NCBI RefSeq assembly: GCF_039544005.1
Contig: NZ_BAABKV010000001.1
Coordinates: 2,418,001 to 2,482,000 of the forward strand
Reading direction: 5' to 3'
DNA: 64,000 nucleotides
Origin: Kitasatospora paranensis
GTDB taxonomy: Bacteria; Actinomycetota; Actinomycetes; Streptomycetales; Streptomycetaceae
Positions within the stretch are counted from its first letter, which is position 1. Every line of letters starts with the position of its first letter. The translations under genes were made by a program, and so were the position numbers. A model generated the notes under the pieces. It was not told the DNA's origin, did no database searches, and was given only the letters and a program-made list of their open reading frames with translations. Positions 52,735 to 61,344 of this stretch are shown one piece after another.

Positions 52735-54978
52735 TCAGCCCCTGACGACGACGGGCTCCGGCGCCGACCGCTCGGCCGACTCCTCGGCCGACCGCTCCGC
52801 CGGCTGCTCGGCGCGCTGGCCCGGCAGGACGGGCTGCACGCCCAGCGGCGGCAGCGCCACGTGCTCGCTGAGGCCGATCCGCCGGTGCAGCCTGCGCAGC
52901 GGCGCCGGCGCCCACCAGTTGAACTCGCCGAACAGGCTCATCGCGGCCGGCACCAGCAGGCACCGCACCAACGTCGCGTCGACCGCGACGGCCACCGCCA
53001 GGGCGATGCCCATCTGCTTGACCATGAGCATCTGCCCGGCCGCGAACCCGGCGAAGACGATCACCATCAGCAGCGCCGCCGAGGTGATGATCTTTCCGCT
53101 GCGCTGGAGCCCGAGCTGCACCGACCGGGTGCAGCCGTGCCCCTGGTCGTACAGCTCCTTGATCCGCGACAGCAGGAAGACCTCGTAGTCCATCGACAGG
53201 CCGAACGCGAAGGCGAAGACCAGCACCGGGACGAAGGTCTCCAGGCCGCCCGACGGGGTGAAGCCGAGCAGCCCGCTGAAGTACCCGTGCTGGAACACCA
53301 GGGTCAGCGCGCCGAGCGAGGCGCCCAGCGACAGCACGTTCATCAGCAGCGCCTTGACCGGCATCACCACCGAGCCGGTCATCAGGAAGAGCAGCAGCAG
53401 CGTGCCGAAAGCGACCAGCCCGAGGGCCCACGGGCCCCTGGTCGCGATCTCGTGCTTGAAGTCCACCACGGACGCGGCGTCGCCGGTCACGTAGGTGGTG
53501 AGCCCGCCCCGGTGCTCGCGCAGCTCGGCGACCACCTGCCTGGCCTGCGCGCCCTGCGGATCACCCTTGACCAGCACGTCGACCGTGGACAGGTCGGCGC
53601 CCACCGGGGTGACCGAGCGGACCCCGCTCACCCCGGGCAGCTTGGCGATCACCTCGTCGGCGTACGCCTGGGCGGCCCGCTGGTTGCTCGCCACCACGAC
53701 CGTGACCGGCGCCTGGGCCTGCTGGGGGAACCGCTGCTGCACCGTCTCGGCGACCTGCCGGGCCGCGAACGACTTGGGCAGCGCGTCCGCCCCCGAGGTC
53801 CGCGGGTGCGCGCCGAGGAAGGGCGCCCCGGCCGCGGTCAGCAGCGCGACACAGACCAACACCACCGGCACCGCGCGCTTCTGCACCCGGCGCACCGTCC
53901 GCGAGAAGAAGCCCTCGTCCGGCACCGGCTCGGTCGGCGCCTTGATCCGGTGCCCGACGAAGCCCAGCAGCGCCGGGACGAGGGTGAGGGCGGCCGCCAC
54001 CGCGATCACCACCACACTGACCCCGGCCACCCCGACCGCGCGGAAGACCGGGCTGGTGAAGACGAACAGTCCGGACAGGGCCACCGCCACGGTCAGTCCG
54101 GAGAAGGCGACCGTCCGGCCCGCGGTGGCGGCGGTGCGCTCCACCGCCTGCGCGATGGTGGCACCGTGGCCGCGCTCCTCGCGGAACCGGTTGACCATCA
54201 GCAGCGCGTAGTCGATCGACAGGCCGAGGCCGAGCACCGTCGCGATCGGCAGCACGCTGGTGTCGATGTCCATGATCCGGCTGAAGCCGAACATCGCGAG
54301 CAGGGCGCCGCCCACCGAGGCGATCGCGCCGATCCCCGGCAGACCGGCCGCGGCCAGACCGCCGAACACCAGCACCATGACCACCAGGGTCAGCGGCAGC
54401 GTGACGATCTCCCCGAAGCGGGTGTCCTTCTCGGTCTGCTGCTTGACCTCCTGCTCCAGCACGAGGTCGCCGCCGACGGTCACGTGCGCCCCGGGCGCCT
54501 CGATGCCGGCCAGGCGGTCGGTGACGGCGGACAGCTGCGCCGGGGTCGAGCCGTCGGTCATCCGGACGGAGACCAGCCCCGCGTCGCCGTCGGCCGAGAC
54601 CAGCGCGGAGCCGCCGTTCGTGTAGGGGTCGGCGACCGAGGCCACCCCGGGCAGCCGGGCGACGTCCGTCGCGGCCGCACTCACCGCGCTGCGCACGGCG
54701 GGGCCGTTCACCGGCGTCCCGTCCACCACCGCCGTCACGGTGCCCTTCACCGGGTCGGCGGCCTGCACCACGGCGGTGCCCTTCGCCGACTCGGAGGCGC
54801 CCGCGCCACCGCCGGCGACCGTCCCCTCGAAGACCCGGCCCCCGATCAGGACACCCGCGACCAGGACCAGGGCCCAGAAGCCGAGGACCCAGCGGCGGTG
54901 GCGGTGACACGCTCGACCGAGAGCTGCGAGCCGACCGCCGACCTCGGTGTCGGCGGCTGCGGTGGAGGGTTTGCGCAT
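52735..54978 (-). CDS. MMPL/RND-type membrane transporter
   Basis: A 747-aa exporter with two MMPL repeats. The N-terminal helix is WVLGFWALVLVAGVLIGGRV. The first relay motif is LGLGLSIDYALLMVNRFREERG, the second FGLSMDYEVFLLSRIKELYDQGHG, and a periplasmic porter domain is in each half. ATG 54978 is preferred (AAAGG upstream); ATG 55002 would add eight residues. The C-terminal tail is Glu/Ala/Arg-rich (QPAERSAEESAERS). It is transcribed from the direction of rpsA but is separated by the rpsA terminator. Cargo unknown. Confidence 0.93.
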   Translation of the reverse strand: MRKPSTAAADTEVGGRLAALGRACHRHRRWVLGFWALVLVAGVLIGGRVFEGTVAGGGAGASESAKGTAVVQAADPVKGTVTAVVDGTPVNGPAVRSAVSAAATDVARLPGVASVADPYTNGGSALVSADGDAGLVSVRMTDGSTPAQLSAVTDRLAGIEAPGAHVTVGGDLVLEQEVKQQTEKDTRFGEIVTLPLTLVVMVLVFGGLAAAGLPGIGAIASVGGALLAMFGFSRIMDIDTSVLPIATVLGLGLSIDYALLMVNRFREERGHGATIAQAVERTAATAGRTVAFSGLTVAVALSGLFVFTSPVFRAVGVAGVSVVVIAVAAALTLVPALLGFVGHRIKAPTEPVPDEGFFSRTVRRVQKRAVPVVLVCVALLTAAGAPFLGAHPRTSGADALPKSFAARQVAETVQQRFPQQAQAPVTVVVASNQRAAQAYADEVIAKLPGVSGVRSVTPVGADLSTVDVLVKGDPQGAQARQVVAELREHRGGLTTYVTGDAASVVDFKHEIATRGPWALGLVAFGTLLLLFLMTGSVVMPVKALLMNVLSLGASLGALTLVFQHGYFSGLLGFTPSGGLETFVPVLVFAFAFGLSMDYEVFLLSRIKELYDQGHGCTRSVQLGLQRSGKIITSAALLMVIVFAGFAAGQMLMVKQMGIALAVAVAVDATLVRCLLVPAAMSLFGEFNWWAPAPLRRLHRRIGLSEHVALPPLGVQPVLPGQRAEQPAERSAEESAERSAPEPVVVRG

Positions 54979-55092
54979 GAAGTGGCCTTTCGGGCAGTTC
55001 ATCTCAATGTAGGCGCAAGCCCCCGAACCACCTAGAGACGGTCGATGAGCCTCATATCACAATTTCCGGCCCATAAAGACCACTTAAGCAAA

Positions 55093-55131
55093 AGAAGAAC
55101 CCCCGCCCGGTTCCCCGGGCGGGGTTCTTCT
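55093..55131 (-). terminator. Intrinsic terminator of rpsA
   Basis: AGAAGAACCCCCGCCCGG pairs with CCGGGCGGGGTTCTTCT (one bulge) across TTCC. On the minus strand it is followed by TTCTTTTGCTT, a U-rich tract rarely seen in this genome. It lies 24 bp after the rpsA stop. Confidence 0.9.
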
Positions 55132-55154
55132 CAGTGACTACGCGTCAGCTGCGA

Positions 55155-56651
55155 TCAGCTCTGGCCGCCGGCCAGCTTCTCGCGGAGCGCGGCGAGCGCC
55201 TCGTCCGAAGCGAGAGCGCCGGAGCCCTCGTCGCTGCTGGAGGAGTACGACGAGCCGCCACCGCTGGAGACCGGGGCTTCCTCGCCGGCCTCGGCGGCAG
55301 CCGCCGCGTCGGCCTCACGGCTCTTGATGACCTGGGCCTGGTGCTGCTCGAAGCGGGCCTGGGCCTCGGCGTACTGCCGCTCCCACTCCTCACGCTGCTT
55401 CTCGAAGCCGGGCAGCCAGTCGTTCGCCTCGGGGTCGAAGCCCTCCGGGTAGATGTAGTTGCCCTGGTCGTCGTACGAGGCAGCCATGCCGTACAGGGTC
55501 GGGTCGAACTCGACCGACGCCGGGTCGGCACCGAGGGACTCGTTGGCCTGCTTCAGCGAGAGGCTGATGCGACGACGCTCGAGGTCGATGTCGATGACCT
55601 TGACGAAGATCTCGTCGCCGACCTGGACGACCTGCTCCGGGATCTCGACGTGGCGCTCGGCCAGCTCGGAGATGTGGACCAGACCCTCGATGCCCTCGTC
55701 CACGCGGACGAACGCACCGAACGGAACCAGCTTGGTGACCTTGCCGGGGACGACCTGGCCGATCTGGTGCGTCCGGGCGAACTGCTGCCACGGGTCCTCC
55801 TGGGTCGCCTTCAGCGACAGGGAGACGCGCTCGCGGTCCATGTCCACGTCGAGAACCTCGACGGTGACCTCCTGGCCGACCTCGACAACCTCGGACGGGT
55901 GGTCGATGTGCTTCCAGGACAGCTCGGAGACGTGCACGAGGCCGTCGACGCCACCCAGGTCCACGAAGGCACCGAAGTTGACGATCGAGGAGACGACGCC
56001 GGAGCGCACCTGGCCCTTCTGCAGGGTGGTGAGGAAGGTCTGGCGGACCTCGCTCTGGGTCTGCTCCAGCCAGGCACGGCGGGACAGGACCACGTTGTTG
56101 CGGTTCTTGTCCAGCTCGATGATCTTGGCCTCGAGCTCCTTGCCGACGTACGGCTGGAGGTCGCGGACGCGGCGCATCTCGACCAGGGAGGCCGGGAGGA
56201 AGCCGCGGAGGCCGATGTCGAGGATGAGACCACCCTTGACGACCTCGATGACGGTACCGGTGACGATCCCGTCCTCTTCCTTGATCTTCTCGATCGTGCC
56301 CCAAGCGCGCTCGTACTGCGCACGCTTCTTGGACAGGATCAGACGACCCTCCTTGTCCTCCTTCTGGAGAACCAGGGCCTCGATCTCGTCGCCGACCTTG
56401 ACGACCTCGTGCGGGTCAACGTCGTGCTTGATCGAGAGCTCGCGGGAGGGGATGACACCCTCGGTCTTGTAACCGATGTCGAGGAGGACCTCGTCACGGT
56501 CGACCTTCACGATGATGCCCTCGACGATGTCGCCATCGTTGAAGTACTTGATGGTCTCGTCGATCGCCGCGAGGAACGCTTCCGCGTCGCCGATGTCGTT
56601 GACCGCGACCTGCGGGGTGGTGCTGACAGAGGTGTCGGTGGGGCTCGTCAT
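55155..56651 (-). CDS. rpsA: Ribosomal protein S1
   Basis: A 498-aa mRNA-binding protein of the 30S subunit with four S1 domains: GDIVEGIIVKVDRDEVLLDIGYKTEGVIP, GIVTGTVIEVVKGGLILDIGLRGFLP, GQVRSGVVSSIVNFGAFVDLGGVDGLVH and GQVVPGKVTKLVPFGAFVRVDEGIEGLVH. The C-terminal extension is Glu/Ala/Gln-rich and then Ser-rich, as in actinobacterial S1. ATG 56651 has GGAG upstream. Codon bias is strong (nearly all G/C-ending), as for a highly expressed gene. Confidence 0.98.
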   Translation of the reverse strand: MTSPTDTSVSTTPQVAVNDIGDAEAFLAAIDETIKYFNDGDIVEGIIVKVDRDEVLLDIGYKTEGVIPSRELSIKHDVDPHEVVKVGDEIEALVLQKEDKEGRLILSKKRAQYERAWGTIEKIKEEDGIVTGTVIEVVKGGLILDIGLRGFLPASLVEMRRVRDLQPYVGKELEAKIIELDKNRNNVVLSRRAWLEQTQSEVRQTFLTTLQKGQVRSGVVSSIVNFGAFVDLGGVDGLVHVSELSWKHIDHPSEVVEVGQEVTVEVLDVDMDRERVSLSLKATQEDPWQQFARTHQIGQVVPGKVTKLVPFGAFVRVDEGIEGLVHISELAERHVEIPEQVVQVGDEIFVKVIDIDLERRRISLSLKQANESLGADPASVEFDPTLYGMAASYDDQGNYIYPEGFDPEANDWLPGFEKQREEWERQYAEAQARFEQHQAQVIKSREADAAAAAEAGEEAPVSSGGGSSYSSSSDEGSGALASDEALAALREKLAGGQS

Positions 56652-56858
56652 TAGGAAAAGGGCTCCGGTGCGGACATGAAGTCGTAGGTACTGCCACGCG
56701 GAGGGCCCTGATCGCTCCCACCGAAGGCCGGACAGCCAAGAACACGGCACACCTCTCCCAAGGATCCAGGGGGTGTCCGTCTTGCGACCGTGGGGTCTTC
56801 GACAGATGCGAGCGCGACCTGCTCCGTCTGAGGCGCGCAGGCCCGCAGCGCAACTTGT

Positions 56859-56887
56859 AGCATACGGGGACAGCCGGGCACGGTCAA
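56859..56887 (-). promoter_or_regulatory. rpsA promoter
   Basis: On the minus strand TTGACC (56887-56882), 17 bp, TATGCT (56864-56859): a near-consensus primary-sigma promoter. Transcription should start near 56851, giving a leader of about 200 nt before rpsA. The opposite direction has TATCCT at 56933-56938. Confidence 0.85.
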
Positions 56888-57073
56888 CGCCGAACGCGGC
56901 GAGACCGGTAGAGGCCGGGATGGATCAGGCCATATCCTCCGATGGCGCACCTCACGGCGGCCATCGCAGGGGGTCTTCCCCGGATGCCACCGCCCCGACC
57001 CGACCCCTTGCAGGGCCGGTTCACGGCAGCGGCGCTTCCGCATCCGACACCCTACGCGACGGGCCCGACCAAC

Positions 57074-57988
57074 GTGACCACCACCCCCGACCATTCGGCC
57101 GACGGATCCCGCCCGGAGGACCTCCCGGACGACGACCACGAGGACCTTCCCGAGGGCCTTCCGGAGGGCCTTCCGGAGGAGGACGACGACGATGCGATCC
57201 GCCGCCCGGCCGGCGTCGGCGAGTCCAGCCGAGCCAGCCGCCACTGGTGGGACCGCAACGCGGACGAGTACCAGGACGAGCACGGCGCCTTCCTCGGCGA
57301 CGACCGCTTCGTCTGGTGCCCCGAGGGGCTGGACGAGGCCGACGCCCACCTGCTCGGCGAGCCCGGGACGCTCAAGGGGCTCGACGTGCTGGAGATCGGC
57401 GCCGGCGCCGCCCAGTGCTCGCGCTGGCTGACCGCACGGGGCGCCCGCCCCGTCGCGCTGGACATCTCCTTCCGGCAGCTGCAGCACTCCCGCCGGATCG
57501 ACCTGTCCCGCGACGCCGCGCCCGTCGCCGTGGTGCAGGCCGACGCCGCCGTGCTGCCCTTCGCCGACAGCTCCTTCGACATCGCCTGCTCCGCGTACGG
57601 CGCGGTGCCGTTCTCCGCGGACACCGCCGCCCTCATGCGCGAGGTGCACCGGGTGCTGCGGCCCGGCGGCCGCTGGGCCTTCTCGGTGACCCACCCGATC
57701 CGCTGGGCCTTCCCCGACGAGCCCGGCCCCGAGGGCCTCACCGCCACCGCCTCCTACTTCGACCGCACCCCGTACGTCGAGCAGGACGAGCAGGGCCGGG
57801 CCAGCTACGTCGAGCACCACCGCACCCTCGGCGACCGGGTCCGCGAGCTGGCCGGCGCCGGGTTCCGGCTGCTCGACCTCGTCGAACCGGAGTGGCCCGA
57901 GGGGCACGAGCAGGAGTGGGGCGGCTGGTCCCCGCTGCGCGGGCGGCTCATCCCCGGCACCGCGGTCTTCGTCGCCGTCCGGGACTGA
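57074..57988 (+). CDS. Class I SAM-dependent methyltransferase
   Basis: A 304-aa protein from GTG 57074. The first 40 residues are acidic and repetitive (EDLPEGLPEGLPEEDDDD). The methyltransferase core has LDVLEIGAGAAQCSRWL (motif I, E/DxGxGxG), ALDISFRQLQHSRR, VQADAAVLPFADSSFDIACSAYG and VLRPGGRWAFSVTHPIRWAFPDEPG. The start is uncertain: GTG 57074 gives a normal length, while ATG 56984 and 56942 are in frame too, the former with AGGGGG upstream. It precedes hrpB by 5 bp and is likely co-transcribed with it. Confidence 0.85.
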   Translation: MTTTPDHSADGSRPEDLPDDDHEDLPEGLPEGLPEEDDDDAIRRPAGVGESSRASRHWWDRNADEYQDEHGAFLGDDRFVWCPEGLDEADAHLLGEPGTLKGLDVLEIGAGAAQCSRWLTARGARPVALDISFRQLQHSRRIDLSRDAAPVAVVQADAAVLPFADSSFDIACSAYGAVPFSADTAALMREVHRVLRPGGRWAFSVTHPIRWAFPDEPGPEGLTATASYFDRTPYVEQDEQGRASYVEHHRTLGDRVRELAGAGFRLLDLVEPEWPEGHEQEWGGWSPLRGRLIPGTAVFVAVRD

Positions 57989-57993
57989 GCGGC

Positions 57994-60492
57994 ATGCGCC
58001 CCGCCGGGCTCGAACTGCCCGTCCGCACCGCCGTCCCCGCCCTGCACCGGGCCCTGGCCTCCAGCGGCGCGGCCGTGCTCGCGGCGCCGCCCGGCACCGG
58101 CAAGACCACCCTGGTGCCGCTCGCCCTGGCCGGGCTCGCCGAGCCCCTCGACGGGCCGCCCCGGCGGGTCCTGGTCGCCGAGCCGCGCCGGCTCGCCGTC
58201 CGCGCCGCCGCCCGGCGGATGGCCTGGCTGCTCGGCGAACAGGTCGGCAGCCGGGTCGGCCTCACCGTGCGCGGCGAGCGCCGGGTCGGCCCGGACACCG
58301 TGGTGGAGGTGGTGACCACCGGCGTCCTGCTGCAGCGCCTCCAGCGCGACCCGGAGCTGCCCGGGGTCGACACGGTGATCCTCGACGAGTGCCACGAACG
58401 GCACCTGGACGCCGACACCGCGCTCGCCTTCCTGCTCGACGTCCGCGCCGCGCTCCGGCCCGAACTGCAGCTCGTCTGCGCCTCGGCGACCTCCGACACC
58501 GCGGCCTGGGCCGAGCTGCTCGGCGGCGCCCCGGTCGTCGAGGCGCACGGCGTGTCGCACCCCGTCGAGACGGTCTGGGCGCCGCCGCCGCGCACCGTCC
58601 GCCCGCCGCAGGGCACCCGCACCGACCCGGTACTGCTGGAGCACGTGGCGGCGACCGTCCGCCGGGCCCTGACCGAACGCGACGGCGACGTGCTCTGCTT
58701 CCTGCCCGGCGTCGGCGAGATCGCCCGGGTCGCCGGCCTGCTCGCCGTCGACGCCGAGGTGCTCCAGCTGCACGGCCGGGCGCCCCAGGCCGTGCAGGAC
58801 GCGGCGCTCGCCGCGGGCGGCCGGCGCCGCGTCGTGCTCGCCACCTCGGTCGCCGAGTCCTCGCTGACCGTGCCCGGCGTCCGGGTGGTCGTCGACTCCG
58901 GGCTGGCCCGCGAACCGCGCACCGACCACGCCCGCGGCCTCGCCGGGCTGGTCACCGTACGGGTCTCGCTGGCCGCCGCCCGGCAGCGCGCCGGACGGGC
59001 CGGACGCGAGGCGCCGGGCACCGTCTACCGCTGCTGGGCCGAGGTCGAGGACGCCCGGGCGCAGCCCTTCCCGACCCCGGAGATCGCGCTGGCCGACCTC
59101 ACCTCCTTCGCCCTGCAGGCGGCCTGCTGGGGCGACCCGGACGCCGGGACGCTCGCCCTGCCGGACCGGCCGCCGGGCGGGGCGATGGCCGCCGCCCGGC
59201 AGACCCTCGGCGCGCTGGGCGCGGTCGACCCGGACGGCCGGGCCACCGACCGGGGCCGGCGGATCGTCCGGACGGGCCTGCACCCGCGCCTGGCCCGGGC
59301 CCTGCTGGACGGCGCCGCCCCGGCCGGCTCCCGGCGCGCGGCCGAACTGGTCGCGCTGCTCTCCGAGGAGCCGCCGCGCGCCCTCGGCGACGACCTGCTC
59401 GCCGTGTGGCGCACCGTCCGGGACGGGTCGAGCGACCCGTACGCCCGGCGCTGGCGGGAGGAGGTGCGGCGGCTCGACGACGGTGGCGGCGGGCGGACGG
59501 CGTTGTCCGACGAGGCGGCGGCCGGGCTGGTGGTGGCCCTCGCCCACCCGGAGCGGATCGCCCGCGCGCGGGGCGCCGACGGCCCCTACCTGATGGCCTC
59601 CGGTACCGCCGCCGAGCTCGGCCCCGGCTCCCGGCTGGGCGGCGCCGAGTGGCTGGCGGTGGCCGTCGCGGACCGGCCGGCGGGCTCGCACTCGGCCCGG
59701 GTACTGCGGGCCGTGGCACTGGACGAGGCGACGGCGCGACGGGCCGGGGCGGCGCTGGTCACCGAGCAGGACGAGGTGTACTGGTCGGTGCGCCGCGGCG
59801 AGATCGTCGCGCGGCGGGTCGCCCGGCTCGGCGCGGTCGAGCTGACCGAGCAGCCGCTGGCGCGGCCCGCGCCGGCGCTGGTGCGGGCGGCCCTGCTGGA
59901 CGGTCTGGGCCGGGAGGGGGTCGGCACGCTGCTGTCCTGGCCGGCCGCGGCGGCCGGCCTGCGGGAGCGGCTCGCCTTCCTGCACCGCGCGATCGGCGCG
60001 CCCTGGCCGAACGTCTCCGACGCCGCGCTGCTGGCCGCCGCCGACGACTGGCTGGAGCCGGAGCTGTCCCGGGCGCGGCGGCGCGCCGACCTGGCGCGGA
60101 TCGACACGGCCGCCGCGCTGCAGCGGCTGCTGCCGTGGGCGGGCGGCGAGGCGGGCCGGCTGGACGAGCTCGCCCCCGAGCGGATCGCCGTGCCGAGCGG
60201 ATCGCGGATCCGGGTGGACTACAGCGGGGAGCGTCCGGTGCTGGCCGCCAAGCTCCAGGAGCTGTTCGGCTGGCAGGCCGCGCCGGCGCTGGCCGGCGGC
60301 CGGGCGCCGCTGACCGTGCACCTGCTCTCCCCCGCGGGGCGGCCCGCGGCCGTCACGGGCGACCTCGCCTCGTTCTGGCGCGAGGGGTACCGGGCCGTCC
60401 GCGCGGAGCTGCGCGGACGCTACCCGCGCCACCCGTGGCCGGAGGACCCGGCCGGCGCCGAGCCGACCCGCCGGACGAACCCCCGGCGGTGA
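57994..60492 (+). CDS. hrpB: ATP-dependent helicase HrpB
   Basis: An 832-aa DEAH-box helicase. Motif I is LAAPPGTGKTTLVPLAL, motif II LDECHERHLD (DECH), motif III CASATSDTAAWA; the helicase C-lobe has VVLATSVAESSLTVPGVRVVVDSGLAREPR and the ARQRAGRAGREAPGTVYR motif VI. The HrpB C-terminal region follows (DELAPERIAVPSGSRIRVDYS, PVLAAKLQELFGWQ). The start is the ATG 5 bp after the methyltransferase stop. HrpB is linked to RNA processing; its substrate is not established. Confidence 0.96.
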   Translation: MRPAGLELPVRTAVPALHRALASSGAAVLAAPPGTGKTTLVPLALAGLAEPLDGPPRRVLVAEPRRLAVRAAARRMAWLLGEQVGSRVGLTVRGERRVGPDTVVEVVTTGVLLQRLQRDPELPGVDTVILDECHERHLDADTALAFLLDVRAALRPELQLVCASATSDTAAWAELLGGAPVVEAHGVSHPVETVWAPPPRTVRPPQGTRTDPVLLEHVAATVRRALTERDGDVLCFLPGVGEIARVAGLLAVDAEVLQLHGRAPQAVQDAALAAGGRRRVVLATSVAESSLTVPGVRVVVDSGLAREPRTDHARGLAGLVTVRVSLAAARQRAGRAGREAPGTVYRCWAEVEDARAQPFPTPEIALADLTSFALQAACWGDPDAGTLALPDRPPGGAMAAARQTLGALGAVDPDGRATDRGRRIVRTGLHPRLARALLDGAAPAGSRRAAELVALLSEEPPRALGDDLLAVWRTVRDGSSDPYARRWREEVRRLDDGGGGRTALSDEAAAGLVVALAHPERIARARGADGPYLMASGTAAELGPGSRLGGAEWLAVAVADRPAGSHSARVLRAVALDEATARRAGAALVTEQDEVYWSVRRGEIVARRVARLGAVELTEQPLARPAPALVRAALLDGLGREGVGTLLSWPAAAAGLRERLAFLHRAIGAPWPNVSDAALLAAADDWLEPELSRARRRADLARIDTAAALQRLLPWAGGEAGRLDELAPERIAVPSGSRIRVDYSGERPVLAAKLQELFGWQAAPALAGGRAPLTVHLLSPAGRPAAVTGDLASFWREGYRAVRAELRGRYPRHPWPEDPAGAEPTRRTNPRR

Positions 60493-60546
60493 CCGGCCCC
60501 GGCGGTCCACTGTCCGTCGGCCCGCCGCCCGTCGGTCGGCCGCCGG

Positions 60547-61131
60547 TCAGAGGGCCGCCGGGGGCCGCCAGGGCTCGAACCACGGGTCGGGCCACTGCTC
60601 CGCCGCGGCCAGGAGCGGGTAGAGCGTGGCGCCGTCGATGGTCTCGCGGATGACGTCGGCGTGGCCGCCGTGCCGGGCGGTCTCCTCGATCAGGTGCAGC
60701 AGGACCCAGCGCACCGACCACTCCTCGACGTCGGCGGGGAACCACGGCAGGCCCCGGGGGACGGGCACCGGCTGCCCGAGGTCGGCGATGCCGTGCACGA
60801 CGGCGTCGGTCTCGGCCGCGGCCCGCGCGTAGTCCTCCAGCACCCCGGCGAGGGTCTCGCCGGGGCCCAGGACGAAGTCGGAGGCGTCGTCCTCGTCGGC
60901 CGTCCGCTCGGGACCGCGGGTCCGCTGCAGCACGAGGTCCATCCAGCCGCGCTCGCAGCGCGCGGCGTGCTTGAGCAGGCCGGCGATGGTCAGCTCGCTG
61001 GTGGAGGGCGCCGACCGGGCCTGTGCGTCGGTGAGGCCGTGGGCGGTGACCCGCAGGCCCTGCCGCTGGTGGGCGAGGTAGGCGAGCAGTGCGTGGCGCT
61101 CGTCGGTGACGGGCGGGGCGTGTCCGGGCAT
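60547..61131 (-). CDS. DinB/DUF664-type protein
   Basis: A 194-aa four-helix-bundle metal protein of the DinB/DUF664 superfamily, likely thiol-dependent. HAARCERGWMDLVLQRT, LHLIEETARHGGHADVIRE (two His metal ligands) and a first His in LAYLAHQRQGL are visible. The actinobacterial members include mycothiol-dependent transferases. ATG 61131 follows AAAGG. It is convergent with hrpB (54-bp gap). Confidence 0.88.
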   Translation of the reverse strand: MPGHAPPVTDERHALLAYLAHQRQGLRVTAHGLTDAQARSAPSTSELTIAGLLKHAARCERGWMDLVLQRTRGPERTADEDDASDFVLGPGETLAGVLEDYARAAAETDAVVHGIADLGQPVPVPRGLPWFPADVEEWSVRWVLLHLIEETARHGGHADVIRETIDGATLYPLLAAAEQWPDPWFEPWRPPAAL

Positions 61132-61225
61132 GCGGGGCGCCTTTCGGGGGCGGGGTGGGTGGCCGCAGGGCGGCGCGCACGCCCGCGGGTCGACCCTCCC
61201 GCCCGGCGGCGACCGGGGTCAAGGG

Positions 61226-61272
61226 AGATCGAAAACAAATTCGGAAAGTTGCTGCAAGATCCTTCACTCGAA
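61226..61272. other. AT-rich island upstream of the DinB gene
   Basis: A 47-bp stretch near 50 percent A+T in DNA that is mostly above 70 percent GC. It contains GTTGCTGCAAG (61248-61258), a near-palindromic half-site like those of maltose-type regulators. It lies about 100 bp upstream of the DinB start and is the likely promoter region. Confidence 0.4.
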
Positions 61273-61290
61273 TGGGCCGCGACACGGCAG

Positions 61291-61322
61291 CGGCGGGCCC
61301 GCCCCGAGGGGCGGGCCCGCCG
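61291..61322 (-). terminator. Terminator of polA
   Basis: CGGCGGGCCCGCCCC and its exact complement form a 15-bp inverted repeat with only GA between them, so about 13 bp can pair with a 6-nt loop. It lies 22 bp after the polA stop. Confidence 0.85.
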
Positions 61323-61344
61323 TCGGGAATCCGGCCGGCGCGGG

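Noticed and set aside
57110-57190. Repeat EDLPEGLPEGLPEE as a CRISPR or functional repeat
   Set aside because: It is a short 12-bp in-frame coding repeat that encodes an acidic linker.
56773-57993. Upstream extension of the hrpB frame
   Set aside because: It overlaps the methyltransferase in another frame and is Arg/Pro-rich; HrpB similarity begins at the ATG at 57994.
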